DNA of 64,000 bases, taken from positions 24,572,942 through 24,636,941 of the forward strand of contig NC_080078.1 of NCBI RefSeq assembly GCF_949987535.1, written 5' to 3'. The notes under the pieces were generated by a model that had not been told where the DNA came from, searched no databases, and saw only the letters and a list, made by a program, of their open reading frames with translations. Every line of letters starts with the position of its first letter. Positions within the stretch are counted from its first letter, which is position 1. Shown piece after piece: positions 44,500 to 56,345 of the stretch. The translations under genes and the position numbers were made by a program. This stretch comes from Balaenoptera acutorostrata. Taxonomy: Eukaryota; Chordata; Mammalia; Artiodactyla; Balaenopteridae.

Positions 44500-45245
44500 T
44501 ATTTACCAGGGGCAATTTTCTAACATCAATACCCGGAGGGAACACCCGTGTCATAATCATATTCATTTGAATAACTTGCCTTCAAGAAATACCGTCACAC
44601 TCCTGGTAACCAGACCTTTTCCTCTGTATTTGCATAAATACACACATACGTTTTTACATAGTGGTATCATAATGTAGATTTTCTTCTGCAATTTCCTTTT
44701 TTTCCCCACCACTGTAATATATACTGAAAAGCTTCCATATCAGTACATAAAATTAAACTTAATTTTTTCCCCCTGCTATATAATAGTGCACCGTATAGAT
44801 ACACCATAAATTATTTAAATAGACCCCTTTTGATATAAATGCATGTCCCTTCCATTCTTTTGTCTTTATTAACAATGCTGCAATGAATAACCATGTACAT
44901 ACAACATTTTTCTCCTATGCAGCTATATCTATAGAGTAAATTTCTAGAAGCAAATTTACTGGGTAAAGGCTATGGGCTTTTGTAATTTTGATAGATATTG
45001 ACAAATTTCTCATCATAGAGATTATACCAATTTATTCTTCCATCAATAATATATGAAAGAGCTTTTTCCCTCATGCAGTGTATGATCAAACTTTATAATT
45101 CTTGCCACCCTGATAAAGTGAAAATGGCATCTCATTGTAGTTTTAAGTGACATTTCTCCTTGGTGAGAAAGTCAGCACTTTTCTTATATGTAAGAGTCCT
45201 TCGTATTTCTTTTTCTCAGCAATGTCTCCTTGTAGACTTTTGGAA
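44500..45245 (-). mobile_element. Old L1 3' fragment, antisense
   Basis: AT-rich, diverged: 'agtggtatcataatgtagat', 'ttaacaatgctgcaatgaat', 'agcaaatttactgggtaaag', 'aatggcatctcattgtagtt' follow an old L1 3' UTR and ORF2 end in reverse. Confidence 0.65.
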
Positions 45246-45630
45246 GGAGATGCACTTAGATCATTTTTAACAGATATTGTTGAATTTGTCTGATGGATCC
45301 ACTAAATGGCATTGCTCTGTCCTCCTCTTTATACCAGTTTCGGATGTCGCCTATAAACCCTAAGGCAGATGGGAACATCCTCAGCCTAGCAATCCACCCC
45401 TTTATATGAAGCTTTGCCTTTGGGTGGACTGGAGCAGGACAGCTGCCAGAGCCATGAACCTCCCCCAGCCATGAACTGGTTTGTATTTGCGAGGACAACA
45501 CTGGGGAGATGATATAAAGCACAAAAGCCTCTCTCTGACCCTCCCATGCAGTCTTGTCCACCAGACTCAGGAAACGACTGCACTGCATTTTTGATGAAGC
45601 CTGTTTCTTCATAGTACATTTTGTTATCAT
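45246..45630. other. Single-copy non-coding DNA
   Basis: A 129-codon minus-strand frame (45256-45645) has no recognisable domain. No repeat match. Confidence 0.35.
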
Positions 45631-45643
45631 TATGGGTTTTGTC

Positions 45644-46317
45644 ACTTTTTTTTCAGTTATACATATATATACATTCTTTTTTTTGTGTGTTCTTTTCCAT
45701 TATGGTTTATCATAGAATATTGAATATTCTGTGCTCTACAGCAGGATAAACTTGTTGTTTCTCCATTCTATACATAAAAGCTTATATCTGCTGACCCCAA
45801 CCTCCCACTCCATCCCTACCCCAACCCCCTCCCCCCTGGCTACCACCAATCTATTCTCTATGTCCGTGATTCTATTTCTGTTTCATAAATAGGTTCATTT
45901 GTGTCATATTTTAGATTTCACATGTAAGTGATACCATATGGTATTTGTCTTTCTCTTTCTGACTTACTTCACTTACTATGATAATCTGTAGTTGCATCCA
46001 TGTTGCTGCAAATAGCATTATTTTGTTCTTTTTTATGGCTGAGTAGTATTCCACTGTATATAGGTACCACATCTTCTTTATCCATTCACCTGTTGATGGA
46101 CATTTAGGTTGTTTCCATATCTTGGCTGTTGTGAATAGTGCTGCTATGAACATAACAGCATGTATCTTTTTGAATTATAGTTTTGTTCAGATATATGCCC
46201 AGAAGCAGAAGTACTAGATCATAAGGTAGTTCTGTTTTTAGTTTCTGACAACCCTCCATACTGTTTTTCACAGTGGCTGCACCAACTTACATTCCCATTA
46301 ACAGTGTAGGAGGGTTC
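45644..46317 (-). mobile_element. L1 3' fragment, antisense, 13-bp duplication
   Basis: 'tatgggttttgtc' at 45631-45643 and 46318-46330. The minus frame 45911-46153 has MFIAALFTTAKIWKQPKC and VEYYSAIKKN, the ORF2 C-terminus. Truncated at 'cagtgtaggagggttc'. Confidence 0.93.
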
Positions 46318-46330
46318 TATGGGTTTTGTC

Positions 46331-46619
46331 TTTAAAAACAAGAAAACCAACTTACAGCCTTTCTAGAAAAAGTCAAACATTGACCAGTTTCATCATTTAT
46401 TGGCATCAGTTTTTCTACTGGTGATGATGGTGATACATCTCTTTTTTCTCAGCAACTCCTTCATCCTTGCTTTTCAAGGTTTACATATAGAGATGGAAGG
46501 AAAGCCAGGTTTGGCTGTAAGCCTAAGGCCATGCTCACCAACACAGTTAATCAGAATTTGAGGTCAATAGCCCCCTGCTCAGCCAGGGATAAAGAAGATA
46601 CTCTACTTAGATTGTCATG
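46331..46619. other. Single-copy non-coding DNA
   Basis: No recognisable element. Confidence 0.35.
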
Positions 46620-47335
46620 TGGCCTTAGTGTTTGGTATTTAGTGTCTGGTACCGGCCTTAGTGTCTGGTACAGATAGAGTAGGGGGTCCCTGGAGAAAGA
46701 GAACAAGGCCTGGCTTTCTTGACATAAGAGAAGCCATGTTAGGCCTAAGCCATTTTGTGTCTGACCCTGGGCCTAGTGCTTGCCCTTGCAGAAGGATAGG
46801 CCTCAATAGGATTTTAAGGGAACAAAAGAATGTAAGAACAAACAGCTATTACCTGGCCAGGGAGATAACGTAACCATATGGGGACAATATATCAGTTGTA
46901 AAGCCTCCCAGTCCTGTTTCAAAGGTAAAGATCAGCCTGAAGCACATTCTTGAGCTGTTTTGCAGGACCCCATCCCCCTCGAGCACTCGACCACCAGATT
47001 CACCGGAACCTAAGGAAAGATGATGCTGACCTTTGCTGACCCTCGTGACTTTAATCAACTAGAGCTCGGACTCTGTCAACTTTTGCCCCAGTTCTATGCT
47101 GAATCGTCGTCTGCTCAAGCCCCTTCATAACTATGCATGCACTCTTGGATTAAAACTTCCCCAATTTTGTTGTTCGGGGAGATGCTGCTTTGGGAAATAT
47201 TTCTGGTGTTCTCCTTACTTGCTGCAAGTAATAAGCCTTCCTTCTCCTCCTCTTTGGCTTGGTTGTGTATTTTGGCTCCACACCCACCAAGAGGCAAATC
47301 CAATTTAGGAGTAATAGTACCAGCTAGCTAAAATC
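46620..47335 (+). mobile_element. Probable ERV-type solo LTR
   Basis: LTR-like strings 'gagaagccatgttaggccta', 'gctgctttgggaaatatttc', 'ataagccttccttctcctcc' and 'ttttggctccacacccacca' occur in order. AATAAG at 47230-47235 may be the polyadenylation signal. Short tandem words ('ttagtgtctggta') sit at 46627-46672. No internal viral region. Ends uncertain. Confidence 0.5.
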
Positions 47336-47359
47336 CTAGAAGGAGGAAAGTTTGGACAA

Positions 47360-47600
47360 TTGGCCAAGTTCCAGCATTGTTCATGCACCACGTTCTGTGT
47401 TAGGGATGCAGAAGTGAATTCCCAAGGTGCAGCCTTTGGGCTCAGATAGCTCAAATATCAGAGCAGGTCAATCCATAAGCAGATATTTGTAATATAGCGT
47501 GGTAAGTTCCATGATTAAAAAAAGCTTTTCCCAATTTAACCCAAAGGATCCTGGAGGAGGTGCACCTTGGTCATAATATTAGTGTGAATTGCTTTTAGGG
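47360..47600 (-). mobile_element. L2-like 3' fragment, antisense
   Basis: 'catgcaccacgttctgtgtt', 'agggatgcagaagtgaattc', 'aatatagcgtggtaagttcc' and 'caaaggatcctggaggaggt' follow the antisense L2-type pattern. Confidence 0.45.
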
Positions 47601-48868
47601 AGATAAGACTGTGTGATAAAATAAATGAAGAGAAATAAAAAGATGTGTGGATATGTAGAAAGTGGTTTGGTGTTTCTGGAGCAGAAAGTATGTCATGGGC
47701 AGTGGTTGAAGAGGTAGATAGAGCATGGTGAGGCCTGTTTGCTCTCTGGAAGACTTCTTATGATTTATTTCACAGGTTGTGTTTTCCCCATGGCCAGACA
47801 CGCAGATGGCATTCCACTGGATGGTTTCTCTTGGGCGTGCCTAGGTTTATCCACGGTTACCAGCTCAATGGTTATATCTGCACCCCTTTCTCTATCCAAC
47901 AAGCATGTGAAAAGATGAAGTTTTTACAGTCCTTATAAAGCCTGGACCCATCAGGCTTGGAGCTTGAAGAGGAGTGAGGTCAAAGAAATATAGTCCAGCA
48001 ACAGATACAACGTCTGAATAGCCCAAACCCTTTGCTGTGGAGTTGAATCACCTGTGCATTTTGACTTAATCTAATTCAACTCTCCACGCTCAGCAAAGAA
48101 CACAAGAAAGCGAGAGATGGACTATTTGTTTTGCTTTAGCCTAATGAATGATATTATTCAAACTTGTCGGTTTGGTCAATGTCCACCTCTTCCAAGAACC
48201 TGGAGTCTGAAAATTCCACCTTGGTGTAAAAATCTGGCTTTTGGGTTCTGGGCATCCGAGGCACCAGGAATATGGGGAGAAGCATAGATTGAATCTTTGG
48301 AGAGTCTATAGAGAGAGGGTCAAAAACTACAAGGTATCCCCAGACTCGTCCTACAGCAGAGTGGCATCTGGGCCCTGAGTTCAGAGACCGTCTGTGAAGA
48401 CAGAGTGTCTGTACTTTGATGTCACCGTGTAAAATCTGTTTATTTGGGAAATATGACATGGATATGTCACATGCCTTCCATGATGCCACTTGACTGATTT
48501 GCGAAGCACCACTGTTTCTGCTACGTGAATATGCAGGTTATATAAGCAATCTGGCAGCTTAAGTCTTGTTACTGTCATTTCCAAGGTGGCAGATGATTCA
48601 GAGCTAAGGGGACCTCTCCTGCCACACAATCGAGCGTGAATGCATCACCATCCAGGCACATTTCTATTATCCCTTGATGATCGTACGTTTAGAATATGCC
48701 CAAACCACCAGTTTGAAAGCTCTTGGGCTCGGAAAGGGAATGGCTGTCGCTGTGTTCTGTTTTCTAGAGAGTCTGTCTTCTACCAACTGTTAAGGTGAAA
48801 GTGAGCAGGGTGTTCAACAGGTTTACATTCCTGCTGCCTGTTGGTCCCTTTCTCTACTGCGGAAGGGA
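47601..48868. other. Repeat-poor block with an unexplained minus-strand frame
   Basis: No repeat named. On the minus strand a 111-codon frame (48154-48489) ends KVEFSDSRFLEEVDIDQTDKFE, and an overlapping 82-codon frame precedes it (48381-48629). I recognise no domain. HGDIK inside it recalls a kinase loop, but nothing around it fits. There is no A tail, so it is not an obvious retrocopy. Probably chance. Confidence 0.3.
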
Positions 48869-48882
48869 CAGGAGAGGGACTT

Positions 48883-49160
48883 TTTATTTTATTTATTTAT
48901 TTATTTACTTTTGGCTGCATTGGGTCTTAGTTGGGTTACGCAGGCTTCTCATTGCAGTGGCTTCTCTTGTTGTGGAGCACGGGCTCTAGGCTCGAGGGCT
49001 TTAGTAGTTGTGGCTCGCGGGCTCTAGAGCGCAGGCTCAGTAGCTGTGGTGCACGGGCCTAGTTGCTCCGCGGCATGTGGGATCTTCCCGGACCAGGGCT
49101 CGAACCCGTGTCCCCCGCATTGGCAGGCAGATTCTTAACCACTGCGCCACCTGGGAAGCG
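48883..49160 (-). mobile_element. CHR-type SINE, antisense, 14-bp duplication
   Basis: 'caggagagggactt' at 48869-48882 and 49161-49174. It ends with the complement of the SINE head ('cgccacctgggaagcg') and starts with a (TTTA)n tail. More diverged than the copies at 18666 and 58753. Confidence 0.95.
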
Positions 49161-49278
49161 CAGGAGAGGGACTTCTGAGAGTGAGTTGTATAGACTGGCT
49201 CTTGGCACTCATATTACTCTACCTCACTGGGTCCAGAACTGGTTGGAGCCCGATTTGCTGGTCTTTGCAGCTCATGAG

Positions 49279-49345
49279 TGAGTGTGTGTGTGTGTGTGTG
49301 TTCGTGCACATGTGTGCACATATGCATGTATGTGTGTACTTTTGG
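49279..49345. repeat. (GT)n microsatellite, interrupted
   Basis: A pure GT run at 49280-49301, then interrupted 'gtgcaca' and 'tatgtgtg' units. The complementary frame gives HTHT repeats, which are not a protein. Confidence 0.9.
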
Positions 49346-49379
49346 GGTTGACTTGCTCTGTTCCCTGCCGTGAATATCT

Positions 49380-49890
49380 GTTGCTGCTGTCTGCCCACAT
49401 CCATTCCCCCTTCTCCAGTGAAATCACCCTGATTTCCTCTTGGAGAGTCACCTTCTCCTACTTTCAGTCCAGAGGTGGTGACGTGACTCAGATCATCGTC
49501 TTCCACCTTCCTGCCTTCTGTGACTGGTTCAGGGATGGACACGTGACTTCATTCAGGCCACAGAGAACAATATTGGCACTTCTGATGGAACTACTGGAGA
49601 AAAGATGTGCTCATTGCTTCTGGGGCTACCGATCTAGTACAATATAAGCCTGGAGTTGCTGGCCGCCATCTTGTCGTCACATGGAGATGGCCCACCTAAG
49701 GATGGAGTCAACACAGAGGAGATGAGACCTGAGATTTGGGAAAAGACAGCCTGCACCAAGCCATAAATGAAGCCCAATGACATGTGGACCCCGTAGAGTT
49801 GTAAACCAACAAATTCGTCGTTATCATTGTTATTTTGCTTACTCCAGTTTTATTTCCATCACTTCCAACTACAAGTCTTGCCTAAGACAA
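49380..49890 (+). mobile_element. Ancient MaLR-like repeat, sense
   Basis: 'gactggttcagggatggaca', 'gtgacttcattcaggccaca', 'aataagcc tggagttgctgg' region and 'ttgcttactccagttttatt' follow, in opposite orientation, the repeat at 62590. The 121-codon frame across its 5' half is not coding. Confidence 0.45.
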
Positions 49891-50539
49891 TCTCTCTACC
49901 CTCTATGCTTGATTGTCTCTAGGCAGGATCCAAGCTAGAGTGTTGAGACATTTAATCATAGGCATGTTTAGGGGCATTCCCTGCCAATCCCCACGGATAT
50001 ACGAAGTATAGGGAATATGTTGGGATTTAAATTGAGGGAGGGGCTTTCACCTCAATCCTGAGGTGCCGCTAGAGTTACTGATGCTCTTTCTGCCCCATGC
50101 TCTTATACCACTTTGTCCCTCAGCCTTTGTCTTCTCCAAGGACCACGTCACTGCTATAATTTCTTCTAGCCAGAGGTTTGACCAGAGTTTTCTGCCTGTG
50201 CTTTCAAAGTCTCAGCACCTTGTCCAACCTCCCTGGTATCCCACAGGGATCTGTATTCAAACAGGATACTAGTTCTATCACTCGTGAGAACCTCAAACCT
50301 CCATAACCCTCCTGTTATGGAGAAGGCAATGCTTAATCTACGTCCTCACCACCAATCCCCACCCTATCAGCCTATTTTTCTATGCTGTCTATGAGCTTCC
50401 ACCTCCTAAACAAAACTAGGGTGAGGTTGCCTTCTGGATGTCTCATAATTTATGTTTTTGGCCCTTTGGCTGAGATGATAATTGTCTCCACTATAGACTT
50501 TCTCCTTCTTTCATGCTGAAGGAATTTTTAGCTGTACAA
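49891..50539. other. Single-copy non-coding DNA
   Basis: No repeat or coding signal found. Confidence 0.4.
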
Positions 50540-51115
50540 GTAGATGTCAGAGTAAGGCCGACATTTACCAGCCTGCCTTGTAGCTGGGGGCAGCTGTACA
50601 ACTAAGTTCTGGCCAAAAGGATCTAGGAAGAAAGGGTGGGTAGAAACTTCTGAGAGCCTTCTTTAAGAGACACTTCATACCTGCCATTTTTCCCTTCTTC
50701 TTTTTCCCTTTTCCCATCCTGCTGCCTGGAATGTAGGTGGTGCCATCTTGAACCAAGAGCATGATGGTCATATCTTAAAAGATGTTAGAGCAGTGAGTTG
50801 GGAGGGGACTTAGACTTCAATTATAAAAGATGTGCAGAGGAGGAATCCCCCTCTTCTTTGGCTTCATGTCAAGATGATTGAAATGACAGCTTTCATCTTG
50901 TGACCATCAAGGGGCAAGCTCAAGGATCAAGGCAACCACTGAGCATGACAAAATTGAAGGAAGAAGAAAGCTGGGTCCCCGATGACATCACTCCCCTGGC
51001 CCTCCTACCTCCAGACTTTTTGCTATGTGAAATGAGATCTTTTGCCCATTGTTTAAGCCACTTTTATTTGGATATTTTATTGTATAAAGTCACCCTAACT
51101 GATGGGACATGAAGG
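50540..51115 (+). mobile_element. Ancient MaLR-like LTR remnant
   Basis: 'agttctggccaaaaggatct', 'cttcatgtcaagatgattga', 'gctatgtgaaatgagatctt' and the tail 'tgtttaagccacttttattt', 'caccctaactgatgggacat' give the LTR-type ending. The family is not named. Confidence 0.45.
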
Positions 51116-51187
51116 AGCACAGTCCCAGAACACCAAGGCTTGGTAACTTGTTCTTAAGATGAAGCAAGGAAACTCCCCCTTGATCTT

Positions 51188-51366
51188 TTTTTTTTTTTTT
51201 TTTAACATCTTTATTGGAGTATAGTTGCTTTACAGTGTTGTGTTAGTTTCTACTGTATAACAAAGTGAATCAGCTATATGTATACATATTCCCCATATCT
51301 CCTCCCTCTTGCATCTCCCTCCCACCCTCCCTACCCCACCCCTCTAGATGGCCACAAAGCACCGAG
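51188..51366 (-). mobile_element. L1 3' UTR fragment, antisense (young type)
   Basis: T-run, 'aacatctttattggagtata', 'gtgaatcagctatatgtata', 'ccctctagatggccacaaag'. Truncated after about 180 bp. I see no clear duplication. Confidence 0.85.
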
Positions 51367-52774
51367 CTGGCATCCTTCCAGAACAAAACACAGATATCAC
51401 AGTAAATTATCCCCCATATGTAAAAAGCACAGCATGGAACCTGACACATTTAAGCAGCCAGTAAAAGGTAGCTATTTTTCTTTTTCTTATTAGCATAATG
51501 CCTCAATATATGTTAGTTTCCGATGCTATCTCCTTGAATGTCTCTCCCTCTGCTGCTAAATTCCCCAGTACCTTTACATTTATCTCCCTTCTTCCCTATT
51601 AAACCTGATTCTTGAAATGACTGTCAACTCACTCTCATTGAGGTGTCAGTGATAGATAAGACTTAATGTATGACCTCATTCCCCAAACACTACTGGCTTG
51701 CAAGTAAGATTTGCATTTAATAGAGAATTAAAGCCTTAAGCCAAAGGAATGAATCTTTAATGGTAAAATCTGAGGCATCAGAAAGCTTATGAAAAACTAA
51801 TATTGCAGGGGAGGGGTCTCCCCTCTGATGACCCCAATTTTCTCAGGGGTTCTTACAATGTTCTCCAAAGTTTCCCAGATTTAAAAACATCACGTCATAG
51901 AACAATTCATAGTTAGTGGTTGGCAAACAGAGATTCGTGATGAAGCTCTGCGGAACTGGAGTGGGAAGGGGACTTGTGAAATCAAAGGCATGAAGAGAGG
52001 GGGCGTCAGGTCCAGAGGGAGCTGTCTGTCGAGTGAGTCAGGCTGCCTGGCCGTGGGGATGGAGCTTCCCTGGGAGCTGGTGCTGTGTTGAACCACATTT
52101 GTTTTCTGATGTAGCAGTTTCTTTCTTCCTCTTGACATCAGCGCTTCAGGAGCTGTATCACGTTATCTTCCTCCCCACCCCCATCCCCACCCTGCCCTGT
52201 TTTTGCACTTGAGTTTTCTCTCCTGGCCTCATCCTCATCTCGAGTCCTCTCTCTGCTTGCCCTGACCTCCCGAGGGCTTCTTTGGCCAGTCTCCTGGAGT
52301 TCTGTGAGCCTGACTTAGGGTCTCTCCTCTCCTTGGATCCACCCCTGAATCTCTGGGCAGCTCAGTTGGACCCCCCAGCAGTGCAGATATGACAGGCTGC
52401 CTTCCTGGTCTTTGGGATTTCCTCTCTGAGCTCCAGCCTTCACTTGGTTTCCTGCTCAACATCTCCTCTTGGATGTCTCTGACACTTTAAACTCAGCATG
52501 TGTGTCCAAATATCTTCCATCTGCCCCCCAGATCCGCTGTCTCTGGGAGATGGAGCCATTTGAACCCCATCAGCTCCGGCTGGGTTAGATCTATTAGGAG
52601 GGAGGAGGGAGGCTGCGGTGTTTCTTCCCAGCCCCCTTCCTGAAAGGAGCCTCAGCCCCTTTCAAGGCAGCCTTCTCTACAAGACTCCCTCTTTCCAAGC
52701 TCTGGCAGCCTTCCTTCTCCTTGTCCCTGCAGGTTGGGGCCCCTCCGTGGCTGTCTGGCCCTGGTGAATGCTCT
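51367..52774. other. Single-copy non-coding DNA
   Basis: No named repeat. 52140-52500 is C/T-rich on the plus strand. Short frames only. Confidence 0.4.
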
Positions 52775-52970
52775 CCCCCTCGCGGTGGGTCCCCTGCACC
52801 AGCTGTGGCAGCGTCACCTGGGAGTTTACTCCAAATGCAAATTTGGGGGCCACATCCCCATCCTTATGAACTAGAAATAAGATGTATTTCTCCATTTTCT
52901 ACAAGCTGCATTTTAACTAGTCCTCTGAAAGAGCACGATTCTGATGCGTGCTGAAGTTTGAGAGTCACCT
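52775..52970 (+). mobile_element. MER5A-like hAT MITE
   Basis: 'cgtcacctgggagtttactc', 'caaatgcaaatttgggggcc' and 'cacgattctgatgcgtgctg' then 'aagtttgagagtcacc' follow MER5A, with an A/T-rich interruption in the middle. Confidence 0.65.
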
Positions 52971-53169
52971 TCCCGCACTTTTGGGATTAGTAACAAACTC
53001 TTCAAAGTATGCCAAATTGAGTGTTACCTCTGTTTTCTATTGAGATTCTAACTGAATAATAATGATGACGATAATGATAAAAATAGAATTCTGATCCTTC
53101 TGCACAAAAGTGACCCTTTTCTAGGGACTCTTATTTCACTGAATGGAACACCAGGGGATTTGGTCTTAC

Positions 53170-53245
53170 GCATCTTTTTACTCTCAGCACTTACCAGCCT
53201 GCCTAGTACATTGTAGGTGCTCAATAAAGGTTCATTTCAATGGAA
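53170..53245 (+). mobile_element. L2/MIR 3' end
   Basis: 'gcctgcctagtacattgtag' and 'gtgctcaataaaggttcatt' is the shared L2/MIR 3' terminus. Confidence 0.5.
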
Positions 53246-53394
53246 GTTTTTTTTCTTCCTAGTTCTGTACTTTTCACAACACGCCATGCATAGATTCAGC
53301 CATCCACCCACCCAGGCACCACCACATAGGCACTGGGCATGTAAAGCCAAGTAAATATAGCGTTTGGTGTCCTGGGTCTCATGAGTTAGCAGGT

Positions 53395-53580
53395 GACAGG
53401 TCAGTTCCCTGAGCTTCAGTTACGTCATCTATTCACTGAGGAGCATCCATTGTTCACCTCATGGGGTTCTTGTGAGGATTAAATGTAGTAAAGCATGTAG
53501 GATGCTTGGCCCCATGCCTGACAACATAATGTCCAATCAGTTTTAGTGTTATTTACTATGATCACAATAAATTATAAGGT
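53395..53580 (+). mobile_element. MIR SINE, sense
   Basis: 'gacaggtcagttccctgagc', 'ggttcttgtgaggattaaat', 'gcttggccccatgcctgaca' follow MIR. Confidence 0.7.
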
Positions 53581-53909
53581 AGCTTAGGCGGGGCTCAAAC
53601 AGAGAGAAAAACAGAGCTTTGTGGAGCCACTTCAAGCCATGAAGCCAGGTGAGCATTTTGCATGTTAAAGGATCATTAAAGTACTTTTTAGATTACTTGG
53701 AGCTACATAAGTATAAAGGGTTTATTTACTGGTCCGGCTGTTATTCTTGCCCTGTGTGACATCTCTTCTCTGCTTTCCCACTTCAAGGCTACTCTTTAGT
53801 TTCCATTTGACCCAGTTTTATTCCTGTTAAAAACTTAGCCAGCACACAGGGCTAACCCAATGATTTATTCTGGGTCGAGACACCTTCAATCTCTGCACTT
53901 ATTTTTTTC
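53581..53909. other. Single-copy non-coding DNA
   Basis: No feature recognised. Confidence 0.4.
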
Positions 53910-54150
53910 CCTCCAAAATGAATATAATTTTATCATTTTCATTGGTTAAAAAGATCTATGTTCATTGTTTTAAAAAATCATGTGATAAAAAGAAGTACAT
54001 AGAACAAAATACAAATCACTCGGAGACACTACTTCTAGTTTATCACTGTTTATGGTGAGCCTCCTTCTGGATGTATCATTATATATTTATCTGCACCTCT
54101 ATCAAACTTTAAAATTTTACTTCAATGGGGTCATTTTATACGGGCAACCC
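53910..54150 (-). mobile_element. Old L1 3' UTR fragment, antisense
   Basis: AT-rich: 'aatataattttatcattttc', 'tttatggtgagcctccttct', 'tatttatctgcacctctatc' resemble an old L1 3' UTR complement. Confidence 0.45.
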
Positions 54151-54499
54151 ACTTTTGAGACAGAAGCCATCCTCAGAAGCTCTTGGAAAATTTCATGGCG
54201 AGATGCTCCCTGGCTCTCTCTAATATGACCACCAGATGGCGCTGGTTCCGAATTTATCAGAATTTCCCATCCCAGGTGCTGGCTTCGGGAAATAAATGGT
54301 CAAAGGCCCAGGTCCCCGGCCCTGGTCCTTCGCATCACTCTTGGCCAGTGTTGAAGATGGATTGATTTTTGTCTTTAGCGACACCTGTGGAGGGCAAAAG
54401 CCATACCCGCATTCTGACATGGAGCAAATCTCTCGCCTGTGCCCCTCACCACACCTCGGCAACTCGCTTGGACCAAACCAGTTCTGAGTGTTAGTTTGC

Positions 54500-54645
54500 T
54501 GGTGCCTGTCTTCTTCTCCTCTCCCAACCTCCTGTCCCTAATCAGATTGTGTGATCCCTGCAGGAAGAAACTGAGTCCCCTAACCCAGAGCTTTGTGCAT
54601 AGAAGACATTCAATACCTGTTGAGTTTAAGTTTCAGTGAAGAATA
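54500..54645 (+). mobile_element. L2 3' end, sense
   Basis: 'gatccctgcaggaagaaact', 'cccagagctttgtgcataga', 'cattcaatacctgttgag' fit the decayed L2 3' end. Confidence 0.45.
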
Positions 54646-54724
54646 AGGTGGTTTGGAAAATAGAGGTTAGAAAGAAAAAAAAAGTATGTGTTTCAAAGCG
54701 AAAAGAAAGAAGCATACAAAGAAT

Positions 54725-54905
54725 ATCAGACTGGCGTCAGAAAATTTGACTTTTTGGCTTGGATTTGGTATTGACGGGATGGCTAACCTTGGACAAGCCA
54801 ATTGACCTCTGTGGGGGTCAAGTTGGCTTATGTGTATGAGGAGGAGCTGGACAGAACGATCCTTAGGTTCTCTTCAGCCCTGACATGTTGGGATACAAAG
54901 ATCTC
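54725..54905 (+). mobile_element. MIR3-like fragment
   Basis: 'ggctaaccttggacaagcca', 'attgacctctgtgggggtca' and 'cgatccttaggttctcttca' match MIR3, including its 3' end. Confidence 0.5.
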
Positions 54906-55534
54906 TCTAGTTTTTTTTTCCCTTGGGTCAAACTGTACCTAGAAGTGAATCACTCTGGGTGCGGTCAGGAGTCCTGAGAATCAGGTCCAGCAGCGTCCAG
55001 AGCCTGGCCTGGCCTGAGCTCCGCTCTCCATCCACCCTCCTTGCAGAGCTGTCAGCGCCAGCCACCCCATACATCATTATTAGATTCCCTTCATCGTGCT
55101 AATTGACACAGGATGAAATATACCCAGCAAAGGAAACAGCAAATGCTTTCTCATTCAGCCAGAGTGGCTTGCAAATGGGAGAAACTGCTGTAAAAGTTAA
55201 CTGAGATTGAAAACGGGCTTGCTCGCATCTTGTAGGGCCAATGTTTCCTGTTACAGGGAGCCGGGTCCAATTGGCAGTGTGAATGGTGGGGATGGGGGGG
55301 AGGGTGGCCTAGTGGTTCCACGTCTGAAGCCTTTCTGCCGGCTGGGGTCCAGATCCTTAGAGAACCAAGACAGAACAAATATAGGGGGAGCAAGAGGAGA
55401 GAGAAGGGGGCTCCTTTGGTCACTCCCAAACTGCAGTGATCATCGTAGCCCCTGCTCGGCTTGAAGTCTGTTGAGAATTATTTTGGCATCAGAGTCTAGT
55501 ACTGGGCAGAGGGGAGTGAGGAATTCCTAGTGTT
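54906..55534. other. Single-copy DNA; possible conserved element at 55060-55200
   Basis: No repeat match. 'catcattattagattccctt', 'cgtgctaattgacacagg' and 'atgaaatatacccagcaaag' form an unbroken motif-rich stretch. The rest is GC-moderate and unremarkable. Confidence 0.3.
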
Positions 55535-55765
55535 GGCTTTAGAGCCATGCTTCTCTCCTGGGAGATGGGGATGTGCCCCCCGGGGGACACTGGACAGTGT
55601 CTGGAGGTGCTTCTGCTTGTCATGAGCGGGGTGGGTGTGACAGTCGCATCTGGTGAGTGGAGGCGGGGTGCTGGCAGACATCCGACGTGCACAGGGCAGC
55701 CTTCTCAACAGAGGACGGTCCTGTCTCAAACGTCAGGAGTGCTGAGGGTGAGAAACCCTGTTTTA
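55535..55765 (+). mobile_element. hAT-type MITE, sense
   Basis: Third copy of the element at 11770: 'atgtgccccccgggggacac', 'ggacagtgtctggaggtgct', 'acatccgacgtgcacagggc', ending 'gagggtgagaaaccctg'. A MIR-like snippet follows to about 55820. Confidence 0.65.
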
Positions 55766-55824
55766 AAACAGTTTGTGACTTTGGACAGGTAACTGAACCT
55801 CTCTGGGTTACTATTTTGTTAAGC

Positions 55825-56345
55825 TATGTTCCTAGTTTTAGGTGGTGTGAAAGATGGCTGGCAAAAATGCCCCGATTCTCCAGCCTCCCTGCCCTGCCCA
55901 TTGCAGCACGGCATCCCAGCTCCTGCTATCAAGACCTGGAGTCTGTGTCTGTAGCCCTTGGATCGGGGCGGGCCTTGGGACTTGCCTTGTGACAGCTTGA
56001 AGCCCAGGCCTCAGAGGCTTTGCACAGTTCTGCTAGTTCCTTGGGAGCCCGGGTCTGCCGTGTGGACACGCCTGGGCTAGTTTGCTGGAGGATGAGGGGC
56101 CTCGTGGAGAACAGCCAAGGTGCCCTGTCTTAGGGCCAGCTAATCCCCCAAATGTGAGAGGGAACCCAGCCTACAGCAAAACCACCTACCTGACCCACAG
56201 CTGACCAGACCATGGATCCCGGCTGAGACAAGAAGAACCAGCCAGCTGACCTGCTGTCTCACAGGCAGTAAGAGATTCTTACTGTTTTAACCCACTGAGC
56301 TGCAGGGTGGTTTGTTACGCAGCAAGAGATAACTGACACACATGG
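55825..56345 (+). mobile_element. MaLR (MLT1-type) LTR, sense
   Basis: 'gtgaaagatggctggcaaaa', 'gggacttgccttgtgacagc', 'gaggatgaggggcctcgtgg', and the 3' end 'ttttaacccactgagctgca', 'ggtttgttacgcagcaagag'. A nearly full-length LTR. The 111-codon frame over its start is not a gene. Confidence 0.7.

Noticed and set aside
48154..48489. Kinase-like HGDIK motif in the 111-codon frame
   Set aside because: No glycine loop, DFG or other kinase motif follows. Five residues are not evidence of a kinase.
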